A stretch of 52,161 bases of DNA. Source: Candidatus Omnitrophota bacterium (lineage in GTDB: Bacteria; Hinthialibacterota; Hinthialibacteria; Hinthialibacterales; Hinthialibacteraceae). The stretch's first letter is position 1; the number at the start of each line of letters is the position of its first letter. This document shows, piece by piece, positions 1 to 8,048 of the stretch. The translations under genes were made by a program, and so were the position numbers. The DNA lies in the NCBI GenBank assembly GCA_040755155.1, contig JBFMBP010000027.1, positions 1 through 52,161 on the forward strand. Reading direction: 5' to 3'. A model generated the notes under the pieces. The model did not search any database. It had not been told where the DNA came from and saw nothing but the letters and a program-made list of their open reading frames with translations.

Positions 1-29
1 AATCCTTCTTCCTGAGTAAACTTGAACAT
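1..29 (-). CDS. Start of an unidentified gene running off the left edge
   Basis: On the minus strand an ATG at 27-29 opens a frame reading MFKFTQEEG before the window ends. A purine-rich AGAAAGGA lies nine bases upstream and would serve as a ribosome binding site. The frame lies downstream of the HD phosphohydrolase and in the same direction. Nine codons are too few to identify a family, so this is only a possible partial gene. Confidence 0.3.
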
Positions 30-112
30 AAGCGCGTATCCTTTCTTTTGGGCTTTTCAGCCTTCTTCGCTTAAGGAAAGGGTACGCTGCTTTTTCTTTC
101 CAATCCACACCT

Positions 113-997
113 TTAGGTTATAACTCCATCCCATTCTAAAAAATTACAAATATATTCGTCGGTCCCATCGTATTTGTATAGTTGAATCAGCCAATCCAAT
201 TTATCTTTATCAATTCCCAATTCGATGGCGCGAACAATCATGGCGTCAGAAACTAATCTAACTTTATGTCGATAAACCTGAGTCGTCATGTGATACTTTG
301 CAATGATGTATTGTTCAAGCGTGTAAATTCCGTCACGAGAGACGGCTAAAAATTTTTCATCTATTCCGGTGTATTTTTTAATCGTGTCGATCATTCGTTC
401 AATATCAAAAACGCCGTATTTCACTCCGCAATAGTAACTATCTCGCAATAAATAATCTTGTTTATCGGCATCCAAAGGGCCCGATACAATTCCTTTCAAT
501 ATTGGATCGCATAAATCTCCTGACAATATACTAATGATTTTCTCACGTTCTCGTTCACTTATAATTTTTGCAAGTTCAGCATTCTTCGAAATAATATCGC
601 GAGTGATTTGTTCGTGAAATTTTTCTTTTTTCCCGATTTTTCGGGGGTCAAAAAATTTTTCTAAGATATTTTCCGAGACATGAGAAAAAGGGCCATGACC
701 AATATCATGCAATAAAGCGGCAATTCGAATTAATTCGATTTCTTCTTCATCTTTTAGAAGATTTTTCGCCATTCTTCCAGCAATGTGTTTAACGCCGAGC
801 GAATGTTCGAAACGGGTATGCATGGCTCCTGGATAGGCCAGAAATGCCATCGCAAGTTGTTTAATCCTTCGAAGGCGTTGAAATACTTTCGTATCGATGA
901 TTTGTTGTTCTTTTTCGGTTCGCTCGATAAAGCCATGTATAGGATCGCGGATTTCTCTCATCTCGTAATGACGTTTCATCTGAAAAAGATTGAACAT
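113..997 (-). CDS. HD-domain phosphohydrolase (dNTPase/SAMHD1-like), probably C-terminally shortened
   Basis: This 294-residue protein belongs to the HD-superfamily phosphohydrolases related to dGTPase/SAMHD1 (COG1078 type), soluble metal-dependent enzymes thought to act on nucleotides. The opening REIRDPIHGFI, the RFEHSLGV motif with His65, the HDIGHGPFSH motif starting at His97-Asp98, and the later LDADKQDYLLRDS motif (about 175-187) are all family hallmarks, so the metal site looks intact. Relatives usually run to 400 or more residues; this one stops just after an FLEWDG segment where they continue, so the C-terminal helical region is missing. The start is uncertain: Met13, directly before REIRDPIHG, fits homologues better than Met1, and neither has a clear ribosome binding site. 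It follows queA on the same strand after 78 bases and may be co-transcribed. The substrate is unknown. Confidence 0.85.
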   Translation of the reverse strand: MFNLFQMKRHYEMREIRDPIHGFIERTEKEQQIIDTKVFQRLRRIKQLAMAFLAYPGAMHTRFEHSLGVKHIAGRMAKNLLKDEEEIELIRIAALLHDIGHGPFSHVSENILEKFFDPRKIGKKEKFHEQITRDIISKNAELAKIISEREREKIISILSGDLCDPILKGIVSGPLDADKQDYLLRDSYYCGVKYGVFDIERMIDTIKKYTGIDEKFLAVSRDGIYTLEQYIIAKYHMTTQVYRHKVRLVSDAMIVRAIELGIDKDKLDWLIQLYKYDGTDEYICNFLEWDGVIT

Positions 998-1075
998 GAT
1001 TTATTCATCACGTTTTATTTTAGTGCTTTCGAAATAATAATGATACGGTAAGAAAGCATTTTTGAATGATATACG

Positions 1076-2122
1076 TTACAAAATAACCATAGCGTCGCCG
1101 TAGGAATAGAAGCGGAAGCGGTTGGCTATGGCGAATTCATAAGCCTTTCGGCGCAGGTCGTTTCCCAGGAAGGCGGAGACGAGGAGGAGGAGCGTCGTGC
1201 GGGGGAGGTGAAAATTGGTGATCATGGCGTTGACGATGTGGAAAGGGCGGCCGGGATAGAGGAAAATGTCGGCGTTTCCCGCTCCGGCGGTGAGTTTTCC
1301 CGGAGCGGCGGCGGCGCTTTCGAGGATGCGGACGGCGGTGGTGCCGACGGCGACGACGCGGCGGTTTTGGGCTAAGGCGTTTGCGACGGCGTCCGCCGTT
1401 TCTTGGGGCAGAAAGTAGGCTTCGGAGTGCATACGGTGATCTTCGACGCGCTCGCAGCGCATGGGAAGAAAGGTGTCCAGTCCTACGCGAAGAGTGGCCT
1501 TATGAATTTGGATGCCTTTTTCTTGCAGAGCGGCGAGGAGTTCCGCAGTGAAGTGGAGTCCCGCCGTGGGGGCGGCGGCGGAGTCAAGGCGTTCGTTCGC
1601 TTGGGCGTAAACGGTTTGATAGCGTTCTTTGTCCAGATCGGAGAACTCGCCGTCCTGGCGAGCGATATATGGCGGCAGGGGAATATGGCCGTGGGCGGCG
1701 AGGGCGGTTTCCCAATTGCCCTGCCATGAGAACTGGACGATGAATTCGCCGTCGCCGAGGGATTGAATAACATCGGCGTAGAAGGAAACGGAAAAGGCGA
1801 CGCGGGTTCCGGCTTTGAGGCGGGAGGCGCGGTAAGCGATAATGCGCCAATTCTCGCGATCAATGCGTTCAAGAAGCAGCATCTCTATGGCGGCGCCGCC
1901 GGGTACTTTTTTTCCGAATAAGCGGGCGGGGAAGACGCGGGTATTGTTGAGGACGATGACGTCGCCGGGAGACAAATAATCGGGCAATGATCGAAAGCGC
2001 GATTCATGTATGCCGCCATCAGCCCGTTTGACGACGAGCAAGCGGGATTCGTCGCGGCGTTCGGCGGGGAATTGGGCGATCAGTTCGGGAGGCAGATGGT
2101 AATCGAATTGGTTAAGTTCCAT
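1076..2122 (-). CDS. queA: S-adenosylmethionine:tRNA ribosyltransferase-isomerase QueA
   Basis: QueA transfers and isomerises the ribosyl part of S-adenosylmethionine onto preQ1-modified tRNA, giving epoxyqueuosine at the wobble base of His, Tyr, Asp and Asn tRNAs. The 348-residue length is normal. Family signatures seen are the start ELNQFDYHLPPELIAQFPA, the segment PGDVIVLNNTRVFPARL (about 52-68), HGHIPLPPYI (144-153), PTAGLHFT (185-192) and, near the end, ITNFHLPRTTLLLLVSAF. It lies between a DUF2905 gene and an HD phosphohydrolase gene on the same strand. DUF2905 next to queA, often with ruvB and tgt, is a recurrent arrangement in bacteria; tgt is not in this window. No strong Shine-Dalgarno precedes the ATG, but the N-terminus matches the family. 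Confidence 0.97.
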   Translation of the reverse strand: MELNQFDYHLPPELIAQFPAERRDESRLLVVKRADGGIHESRFRSLPDYLSPGDVIVLNNTRVFPARLFGKKVPGGAAIEMLLLERIDRENWRIIAYRASRLKAGTRVAFSVSFYADVIQSLGDGEFIVQFSWQGNWETALAAHGHIPLPPYIARQDGEFSDLDKERYQTVYAQANERLDSAAAPTAGLHFTAELLAALQEKGIQIHKATLRVGLDTFLPMRCERVEDHRMHSEAYFLPQETADAVANALAQNRRVVAVGTTAVRILESAAAAPGKLTAGAGNADIFLYPGRPFHIVNAMITNFHLPRTTLLLLVSAFLGNDLRRKAYEFAIANRFRFYSYGDAMVIL

Positions 2123-2230
2123 TTGGTTTTTTTAGGATCGATCGTCAAGATTTTCGTTCATTTCCCCCCGCGCGAGCCATATCCTGGAGAGAGGAATTGT
2201 TTTCGCAGAATTAAAAAACATAAAGCAACG

Positions 2231-2452
2231 TCAACGCCATCCTCCGAAAATATTCAATAGAATCGTTAAAAGAATGGAGAGAACGATGCAGGTTACGATA
2301 GGAAAATAGAAACGGACGTTTTCGCCTTTGTAATCGATGTCGCCTGGAAGGCGGCCCAGGAAGGGAATATGGGGCGCCAGGAGGAAGACGCATCCGATCA
2401 AGATAAATAGTGCGCCGATGACCAGAAAGAGTTTTCCTAAACTGGGAGACAT
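2231..2452 (-). CDS. DUF2905 small inner-membrane protein
   Basis: A 73-residue protein with two hydrophobic segments (about residues 7-27 and 50-70) around the signature FLGRLPGDIDYKGENVRFYFP, which identifies the DUF2905 family. The function of the family is unknown; members are short two-helix membrane proteins encoded near ruvB and queA, as here. The start is supported by GGAG eight bases upstream of the ATG. A longer frame overlapping this one in another phase is not real. Its stop lies about 110 bases before queA, so it may be the first gene of a DUF2905-queA-HD transcription unit. Confidence 0.9.
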   Translation of the reverse strand: MSPSLGKLFLVIGALFILIGCVFLLAPHIPFLGRLPGDIDYKGENVRFYFPIVTCIVLSILLTILLNIFGGWR

Positions 2453-2511
2453 AGGATGTTCTCCAAAATGACGAATCGCGGAATAATACCAAGTATTTTT
2501 AAGAATGTGAC

Positions 2512-2617
2512 TTAAAATTCCCTCGCCCTCTGGGAGAGGGCTAGGGTGAGGGGATTATAAGTTTAATAATATCAACCCTCACCTAACCTCTCCCCATCTT
2601 GGGAGAGGGATTTAAAA
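2512..2617. repeat. Inverted-repeat element of the CCCTC/GAGGG hairpin family
   Basis: About 106 bases with near-symmetric ends: TTAAAATTCCCTC on the left and GAGGGATTTAAAA on the right. Each half is itself a hairpin (CCCTC..CTCTGGGAGAGGG and CCTCTCCCC..TTGGGAGAGG). Related single hairpins occur at 29468-29500 and 51916-51950, and the internal design resembles the longer elements at 29131 and 34955. It fills the gap upstream of the DUF2905 gene and behaves like a REP/MITE-type dispersed repeat. Confidence 0.8.
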
Positions 2618-2864
2618 CCAACAATCTCAATGCAGGTTGGTATAATTCTATTGATTCTTTTCATCGAATTTGAGATGGTATTCATGCGGAGGCGCATGGT
2701 AAGGAAAAATTCCGCGCCTTTCCGGGATGAGAAGATAAATAGCGGCGGCGTTCGCTTCGCTCGGCCTATCCTGCGTTATCTTATGTCATCCTGTTCCGTT
2801 CCGAAGGTATAATTATACACGGACGCAAGAGAAGAGGAAATTGCGGCAAGTTGGGAGCTGGAAA
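2618..2864. promoter_or_regulatory. Upstream region of the MDR gene with a possible -10 box in a palindrome
   Basis: This gap holds no credible gene. At 2807-2818 there is a perfect 12-base palindrome, GTATAATTATAC, which includes TATAAT at 2808-2813. That could be the -10 box of a promoter for the dehydrogenase starting at 2865. No convincing -35 sequence sits 16-18 bases upstream, so a promoter is only suggested. Confidence 0.35.
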
Positions 2865-3800
2865 ATGCCGGTGGAGCTTTGCATCCAGAATCGGAAGGCT
2901 GGTTTTCGTCAGGTGGAGCAGCGGCCTCTGCGCCGGAATGAGATTCGGATCAAGACGCAATTGACGGGACTTCGGCATGGGGACGATCTGTTCCTATGGA
3001 AAATGGCGGGTTGGAACGATCATTCCGCTCCCGTGGCTCCGTTAACGTGGGGCGTGGGAGAAGTGGTGGAGGTGGGATCGGAAGTGGATCGGTTTGCGGC
3101 GGGAGATATGGCGCATGGGCCGATGCCGCACCGGGATTATCACATTTTCCAGCAGGATGAAGCCTATCCCTTGGCGTGGTTGAAAAAGAAATTTTCCGTT
3201 TTCGCCGATCCGGGAGCAGCGGCGCTGCGTTGCATTCATGCCAGTGGATTGAAGTATGGAGACCGGATGGCGATTTTCGGGATGGGGGCGGTGGGGCTGA
3301 TGGCGGCGCAATACGCTCTGGCGAGCGGGGCGGGCGAGGTGATCGCCGTGGATCCGTTGCCTTCGCGCCTCAAAACGGCGCAGAATTTAGGAGCGCATAC
3401 GACGATTCAAAATTCGTTGGGTGAGGGAGATCGATGGGAAAAGCTGGCCGATCTGGATTCTGTCGTGGAACTATCGGGAACAGACCGGGGATTGAGTCAG
3501 TGCATTCAGGCAGCGCGATGCGGGGGAACCGTAACGGCGGGAGGATTGCATTATTCGGCGGAAGCGGTGGAGGAGGCGCGGAGAGAATGTTTGAAAAAAG
3601 GAACATGCTTTATAGAAGCCGAGAATTATCCCGTGCGGGCGGATTTGGAGCGCATCGTTCTGAAGAGCTTGGCGGATAAAACTGTGATCGTTTGGCCGAT
3701 CCTATCGCACGTTTATTCTTTTCAGAATGTTTCACTGGCTTTGCAAAAGATCGAACAAGAGCCGGAGAGCCATATCAAAGTATTATTGGAATACGATTGA
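2865..3800 (+). CDS. Medium-chain dehydrogenase/reductase (alcohol dehydrogenase-like) lacking zinc ligands
   Basis: A 311-residue NAD(P)-dependent oxidoreductase of the medium-chain (MDR) superfamily. The N-terminal GroES-like part has the GVGEVVEVGSEVDRFAAGD segment, and the Rossmann part has IFGMGAVGLMAAQ followed by an acidic strand end (EVIAVDPLPSRL), suggesting NAD binding. The catalytic-zinc Cys is replaced in TGLRHGDDL, where zinc enzymes have a CGICGTD-like motif, and the four-cysteine structural zinc lobe is absent, so this should be a zinc-independent member. An upstream TTG at 2841 is possible, but the ATG at 2865 has GGGAG seven bases before it. The 3' end overlaps the convergent membrane-protein gene by 26 bases. 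The substrate cannot be predicted. Confidence 0.85.
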   Translation: MPVELCIQNRKAGFRQVEQRPLRRNEIRIKTQLTGLRHGDDLFLWKMAGWNDHSAPVAPLTWGVGEVVEVGSEVDRFAAGDMAHGPMPHRDYHIFQQDEAYPLAWLKKKFSVFADPGAAALRCIHASGLKYGDRMAIFGMGAVGLMAAQYALASGAGEVIAVDPLPSRLKTAQNLGAHTTIQNSLGEGDRWEKLADLDSVVELSGTDRGLSQCIQAARCGGTVTAGGLHYSAEAVEEARRECLKKGTCFIEAENYPVRADLERIVLKSLADKTVIVWPILSHVYSFQNVSLALQKIEQEPESHIKVLLEYD

Positions 3801-4971
3801 TAATCCCCCTATATTTACCTCTATTTTCCGCCGCCGATAAAGATAAGGTTCGCCATTTGTAAATCAGGATGACGAATAGAATGGCGCTGACGATTCCTGG
3901 CCATATCGCTAGGGGAACGAGAGCGAGATGCAGCCAGACGGCGGCAATAGCGAGCATTGGAAGCCAGCGATTAATTTTCCGCAATTCGGCGAATCCGGCG
4001 GCGGCGAGGAGGAAAACGGCGGGAAAAGCCAGGAAAGGCAGCCGGAAGAAATCTACGGCTACCAGCATAGGCAGGGTGGAAAAGAATACGTGCGTTAGAC
4101 ATACGCAAGTTAAACGTTTTGGCGCACTTATAATTCCGACAGCGGCCGGTCCCCATAAGCAGGGAAGCATTTCGCGGTAAATTTGAGAAGATAGAAGAAT
4201 CGAAAAGCCATGTTGTTGAAAAATGCCCTTTAAATCTTCGCCGGTTAATGACAGCGATTCGGGCGGGGTGTTCATTATGGCGAAAAAATCGGAATGGATT
4301 TTAGGCCATAAATCCCAAAAAAAGCCGTAAATTAGAATACCAGGGATTGAGCTGAGAACCACGGGAGCCAGAGATCGCAACGGTTGTTTTCTCACCCACC
4401 AAGCGGCGGCGAGTACGGGAACGATGGCGAGAGATTCGGGCCGGTTCAAAGCGCCGAGGGTGACGCCGGCCGTCGTAATGCCGAGATTGGCGGTAATCGC
4501 GCCAAAGAAAAAGAGAGATAGACATAAATAGGTCATAGGGTCGGGAAACCAGGCGTGAGCAATGATAAACCGCGCCGCCGGAGCGAAAAAAAACGCCGGC
4601 AGAAACGCCGCCGCGATTCCATCCGAAAGCTTAAAAAGTTTCAGAAGAGAAAAAATGAGAAGGCCGCTGGCAAAAAAGGAGACAAACGCCACGGCCCGGA
4701 AGCCTGTATCGTAAGCGAAGGGCAGGAAATGTACGATCAACGGCGTGAGGAGGCGGCTGCCGTGAGGCATGGCGTAATATTGATAAGGAGATTTCGCCAT
4801 TTGCACGTAAATAGTAACGGTGTTATTGCCGCTTAAAGGGTGGAAATAGAATGAGGAGAGCGTTAAGAGAAGAGAGACCGCCGCGCCGAAAAAGAAGCTG
4901 GATCGCGAAATATTTTCGATGTTATTCGCAATAGGTTCGGGGGAAGCGTTTAGGAATGGCGGCAGCTTCAT
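3775..4971 (-). CDS. Multi-pass membrane protein, possibly a glycosyltransferase of the GT39/mannosyltransferase type
   Basis: A 398-residue integral membrane protein with about nine to ten hydrophobic segments through its length. An early loop contains YAMPHGSRLLTPLIVHFLPF and a later one HAWFPDPMTYLCL, a pattern seen in polytopic glycosyltransferases and DUF2029-like proteins, where acidic residues in the first loops bind a lipid-phosphate sugar donor. No clear catalytic DD or DE pair is visible in the first loop, so enzymatic activity is an inference. It starts three bases after the stop of the 4975-5688 gene, which strongly suggests one transcript. Its last codons overlap the convergent MDR gene. 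Confidence 0.6.
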   Translation of the reverse strand: MKLPPFLNASPEPIANNIENISRSSFFFGAAVSLLLTLSSFYFHPLSGNNTVTIYVQMAKSPYQYYAMPHGSRLLTPLIVHFLPFAYDTGFRAVAFVSFFASGLLIFSLLKLFKLSDGIAAAFLPAFFFAPAARFIIAHAWFPDPMTYLCLSLFFFGAITANLGITTAGVTLGALNRPESLAIVPVLAAAWWVRKQPLRSLAPVVLSSIPGILIYGFFWDLWPKIHSDFFAIMNTPPESLSLTGEDLKGIFQQHGFSILLSSQIYREMLPCLWGPAAVGIISAPKRLTCVCLTHVFFSTLPMLVAVDFFRLPFLAFPAVFLLAAAGFAELRKINRWLPMLAIAAVWLHLALVPLAIWPGIVSAILFVILIYKWRTLSLSAAENRGKYRGIINRIPIIL

Positions 4972-4974
4972 CGA

Positions 4975-5688
4975 TCATCCCTCAATGAGCGCGAGTTTGA
5001 CTAAAAATAAATCAGTGGGAATCAAGGCGTAAAAAGTAATGTAGAAAAAATCCGCTTGCTCCCAAGAGTATAAAAATTGGTCTTCGGCGAAGAAAACAGG
5101 ATTAGGAATTCCGTTGAAATAATCGTTCTTCGGCATAAATTCAATTCCAGGTTGGCGCAAATTAGCAATTAATTCTTGAATGTTGGAAGATTCTTCTTTT
5201 CCAAAACCAAAGATCAACTTGGGACTTCCTTTATAGGTGATATGAGGCAGGATGGCGATTCTTCTTTCCTTATGAGGAGAGGCGATCATTTGTTTGGGTA
5301 TTTTAAATAAAACGGCTCCATTTTGGTTCAATTGGATGTGAAGTCCCACATTGTTTTGGTTTTTTTCTTTTTGGAACCAATTGATCTTTTCCATTTGGCC
5401 GAACATCTGGATGGGAGAGTTTTCTTTTGACGACTCCGCGTAGATTTTTTGCAAAAGATCGGATTCAAGAAGCGCAATTTTGTTCGAATAACATTGAACA
5501 ACAAATAGGACGAATGCGAATATGGCGGCCAAGGCGAGAAAAAAACCTATGCGTGAACCGGTTTTATAGTAGGTTGAATTAAGTATGAGAGGTTGGGTCC
5601 ATCGTCCGATGGGCGCGGGGATGGATGTGATGGGAGCGGCGGACGGCGTTTTTTTCTTTGATGGACGCAAGGTTTTATTCGAATTCAT
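4975..5688 (-). CDS. Hypothetical single-pass membrane protein
   Basis: A 237-residue protein I do not recognise. It has a basic, Pro-rich N-terminal tail of about 45 residues, one transmembrane helix at about 49-66 (FFLALAAIFAFVLFVVQC), and a C-terminal domain of mixed strands that would lie outside the cytoplasm under the positive-inside rule. The C-terminus is hydrophobic and aromatic (SWEQADFFYITFYALIP). It is the first gene of a two-gene operon, with only three bases before the multi-pass membrane protein, so the two may work together in the membrane. Confidence 0.65.
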   Translation of the reverse strand: MNSNKTLRPSKKKTPSAAPITSIPAPIGRWTQPLILNSTYYKTGSRIGFFLALAAIFAFVLFVVQCYSNKIALLESDLLQKIYAESSKENSPIQMFGQMEKINWFQKEKNQNNVGLHIQLNQNGAVLFKIPKQMIASPHKERRIAILPHITYKGSPKLIFGFGKEESSNIQELIANLRQPGIEFMPKNDYFNGIPNPVFFAEDQFLYSWEQADFFYITFYALIPTDLFLVKLALIEG

Positions 5689-5946
5689 TGTTTACGGGCG
5701 CAAATCTAGGCTTAATTGTGATCGTTATTGCCCTGCGCGAATCGATGCGCGGCAGTTCGCGTAATTATGGCTTTGGCGCCGCGAAAGTATAAAAAAACGC
5801 GGATTCCTCGATCCATTGAATCGCAGGAATTTAAGGATGATGTTGGATAGCGCGGAATTGTCAAGGGCGGGAAGACTTACCCGCGGCCTCCATCCCTACC
5901 CTACCCTTTCCATGATGGATAGGGAATTGACAGTCCGTTTAGCGAG
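5689..5946. promoter_or_regulatory. Intergenic region between two minus-strand genes
   Basis: No gene is seen. A TATACT hexamer on the minus strand near 5786-5791 follows a T-tract and could be the -10 box for the 4975-5688 operon, but no good -35 accompanies it. At 5862-5887 there is CAAGGGCGGG with a short CCCGC complement, a degenerate relative of the CAAGGGCG hairpins found at 39925, 47944, 48864 and 52029. Confidence 0.3.
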
Positions 5947-7821
5947 TTAGCCTTTCATTTTCAAGACGGCGAGTTCCCAAGGGGGGATTTGCAGGTTGGC
6001 GCCGTCTTTTCGGGAATGGAATTGCGTATTTTCGGCGTGGGGAAAGACTTTGTGCAATTGAATCAACCTCTTTTTGTCTCTATCGATCAGTTCGCAGGAA
6101 GCGGGATGAGGGCTAAAGTTGGCGAGGATCATAATTCCACTATCGTAAAAATAGACGCCAAGATTTGTAAGACAAGAGATTTCAATATTGTAAGGATTGG
6201 GGATTTCATGACGGATTTCCTGTCCTAACATGGCGGACCATTGCGTTTTCGCCGTCCAATCCTGAATCATAAGGGGACGCGGCGGGAGAAATTGCTCTTT
6301 ATCGGGGGAGAATTCTTCATGAGTGAAGGTTTGCAGGTTGAGTACTAGAATTTTTCCTCCTTCAGCTGGTTGATTTTGGGTGAGAATAGGAATTTCTTGG
6401 CCGTGCGCCATGACGGATAAAATAATTTTGGCCTGAGTTGGTAGGGGAAGAGGCCGAAAATTGTTGGGGGGAATAGAAGTTAAATTGACGATTTCCTGGC
6501 CGCGGAGGAGGAATTTTTCGGCTTTTACCGTATCCATCGTTAGAGAAGCGAAGGGTGCGAAGCCCGCCGCCTGGTTGAGTTCGGAATCGTGCAGTTTCAT
6601 TAGAAAATCGGGAGTAACGATGATTGTTGAGCCGTTTTTCAGCCATTGTTTGACGGCGTCGCCGATGGCTGGATCGTCCGCCGCTTGGCATGGCAGAAAG
6701 ACGCTGGCTGGATTTTGGGGCAATTGAGCGCAAGGCAAAGGCGATAGGCCGAGGGCGGCGGCGTAATCGAAGAGATAAAGGTTAGCGGCGCCGCCGGGAC
6801 CGCTGCCATCGCTTTGGGGAGGCTTATAGGCGGGCATTCCAAGGGGATGTCGATCCTTAAGGAGTTTGCCGAGGGCATAGACGGCATCGTGCCGGGCGCG
6901 GAAATCGCGCAGGCATTCGTGCGACTGGAGGAGGCTTCCCGCCTCGAAGAGAACAATTTCGCGCGCGCCTGCCAGGACGTTTTGATAGGCTTGCATGAGG
7001 TAGAGTTCCGGGCTGCAATCCCCGAAATCGTACCAGCCGCCGCCGATTTTATCGCCCGCGATGGATTTCAGCCAACTGTAATTGATATAGCCTTGCGTGG
7101 GCATGACGTAACCGTAGCGCTTCGTGTCGGGCCTGCGGGTTTCCGTACCCACCCAGATGCGATCGAATCGCTGCGGGGCGCGCTCCACGTCATAGCCGTA
7201 GCAATGGAAGCGGTCGTACCATTGGGGGAATTTGAGGATGACGTGGACGGAAGGATTGGCGGCGCGGGCGGGTTTAAAGACGCACTCGTCAGCGATTTGC
7301 ATCATCAAATCCAAGCGGTATTGGGGCCAGGAAAGATCGCCTTTGGCTTTGATGGATTCCTCGGTCTCGTCGTCGGTGGCGAAGAAGTCGTCGATCATGA
7401 TTTCATCGAACATCGCTGCGATTTTTTGAAAATGCGCGGCCAAGTCTTCTTGGGTTTTTGGATTTTGGTAATTCATCCAAATCTCCTTATCATTGGCGGC
7501 AACGCCGAAGCCGTTTCCGGCGAGGGTGGCGACGCCGACGGAAACTTGCAAGCTTTGCTGGCGGAAGAAATCTCTAGCCGCCGCCAAATTGTCTAGAGAG
7601 GCCGCATAGCCCGTGCGGATCGATTCGAGGTAGACTTTCTCGACGCCCAAATCACGAAAAACGGAGATGGCTTTTTGCCGGTTTTCGGGGGAGGAGAGAT
7701 AATGATCGACCTGATCGGCGGTTACATAGGTTTGGAATTGGGGGATGGAGTGCGTTTGAGCGATGACGCAAGGCGAGAATGCGGCGAGGACGAAGAAAAA
7801 AATCGGAACGATTAGACGCAT
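5947..7821 (-). CDS. Secreted protein with a glycoside-hydrolase-like TIM-barrel
   Basis: A 624-residue exported protein. Residues 1-21 form a clear signal peptide ending VIA before QTHSIP. The region of about 25-330 reads like a beta/alpha barrel: repeated strand-helix units with YLESIRTG, VSVGVATLAG, DEIMIDDFFATDDETEES, HVILKFPQWYDRF, GGGWYDFGDCSP and EIVLFEAGSLL at strand ends. The acidic IDDFF segment is placed where barrel glycosidases carry catalytic acids. The remainder (about 340-624) looks like a Rossmann-type strand pattern followed by a beta-rich tail, as in multidomain GH enzymes. I cannot assign a GH family. GGGAG eight bases upstream supports the start. It stands alone, with over 200 bases on each side. 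Confidence 0.6.
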   Translation of the reverse strand: MRLIVPIFFFVLAAFSPCVIAQTHSIPQFQTYVTADQVDHYLSSPENRQKAISVFRDLGVEKVYLESIRTGYAASLDNLAAARDFFRQQSLQVSVGVATLAGNGFGVAANDKEIWMNYQNPKTQEDLAAHFQKIAAMFDEIMIDDFFATDDETEESIKAKGDLSWPQYRLDLMMQIADECVFKPARAANPSVHVILKFPQWYDRFHCYGYDVERAPQRFDRIWVGTETRRPDTKRYGYVMPTQGYINYSWLKSIAGDKIGGGWYDFGDCSPELYLMQAYQNVLAGAREIVLFEAGSLLQSHECLRDFRARHDAVYALGKLLKDRHPLGMPAYKPPQSDGSGPGGAANLYLFDYAAALGLSPLPCAQLPQNPASVFLPCQAADDPAIGDAVKQWLKNGSTIIVTPDFLMKLHDSELNQAAGFAPFASLTMDTVKAEKFLLRGQEIVNLTSIPPNNFRPLPLPTQAKIILSVMAHGQEIPILTQNQPAEGGKILVLNLQTFTHEEFSPDKEQFLPPRPLMIQDWTAKTQWSAMLGQEIRHEIPNPYNIEISCLTNLGVYFYDSGIMILANFSPHPASCELIDRDKKRLIQLHKVFPHAENTQFHSRKDGANLQIPPWELAVLKMKG

Positions 7822-8048
7822 AGTGGTTCTCCCTGTTTGATAGGAATCGTTAAACCGCCTGGAACAGGAGAATACACAATTTTTAGGGAGAAGGCGACCG
7901 GCGCGTTTTGAATTGGGAGAATATGGAGTGAGTAGAAATATAATTACTCTTCAATGGCTTCCACTTCTTCTTGAAAAACAGAAAAATAGATGTGATTTTT
8001 TATAAGATCGGCGCTGTTTTTTCATAACGCTGAGAGAAAGCTTATAGG

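Noticed and set aside
4555-4836. Very basic 93-codon frame opposite the multi-pass membrane protein
   Set aside because: Lys/Arg-rich frames are the expected antisense of hydrophobic helices rich in Phe and Leu codons.
6814-7596. 260-codon frame opposite the secreted TIM-barrel protein
   Set aside because: It is antisense to a gene with a signal peptide and coherent domain pattern, and its sequence resembles no protein.
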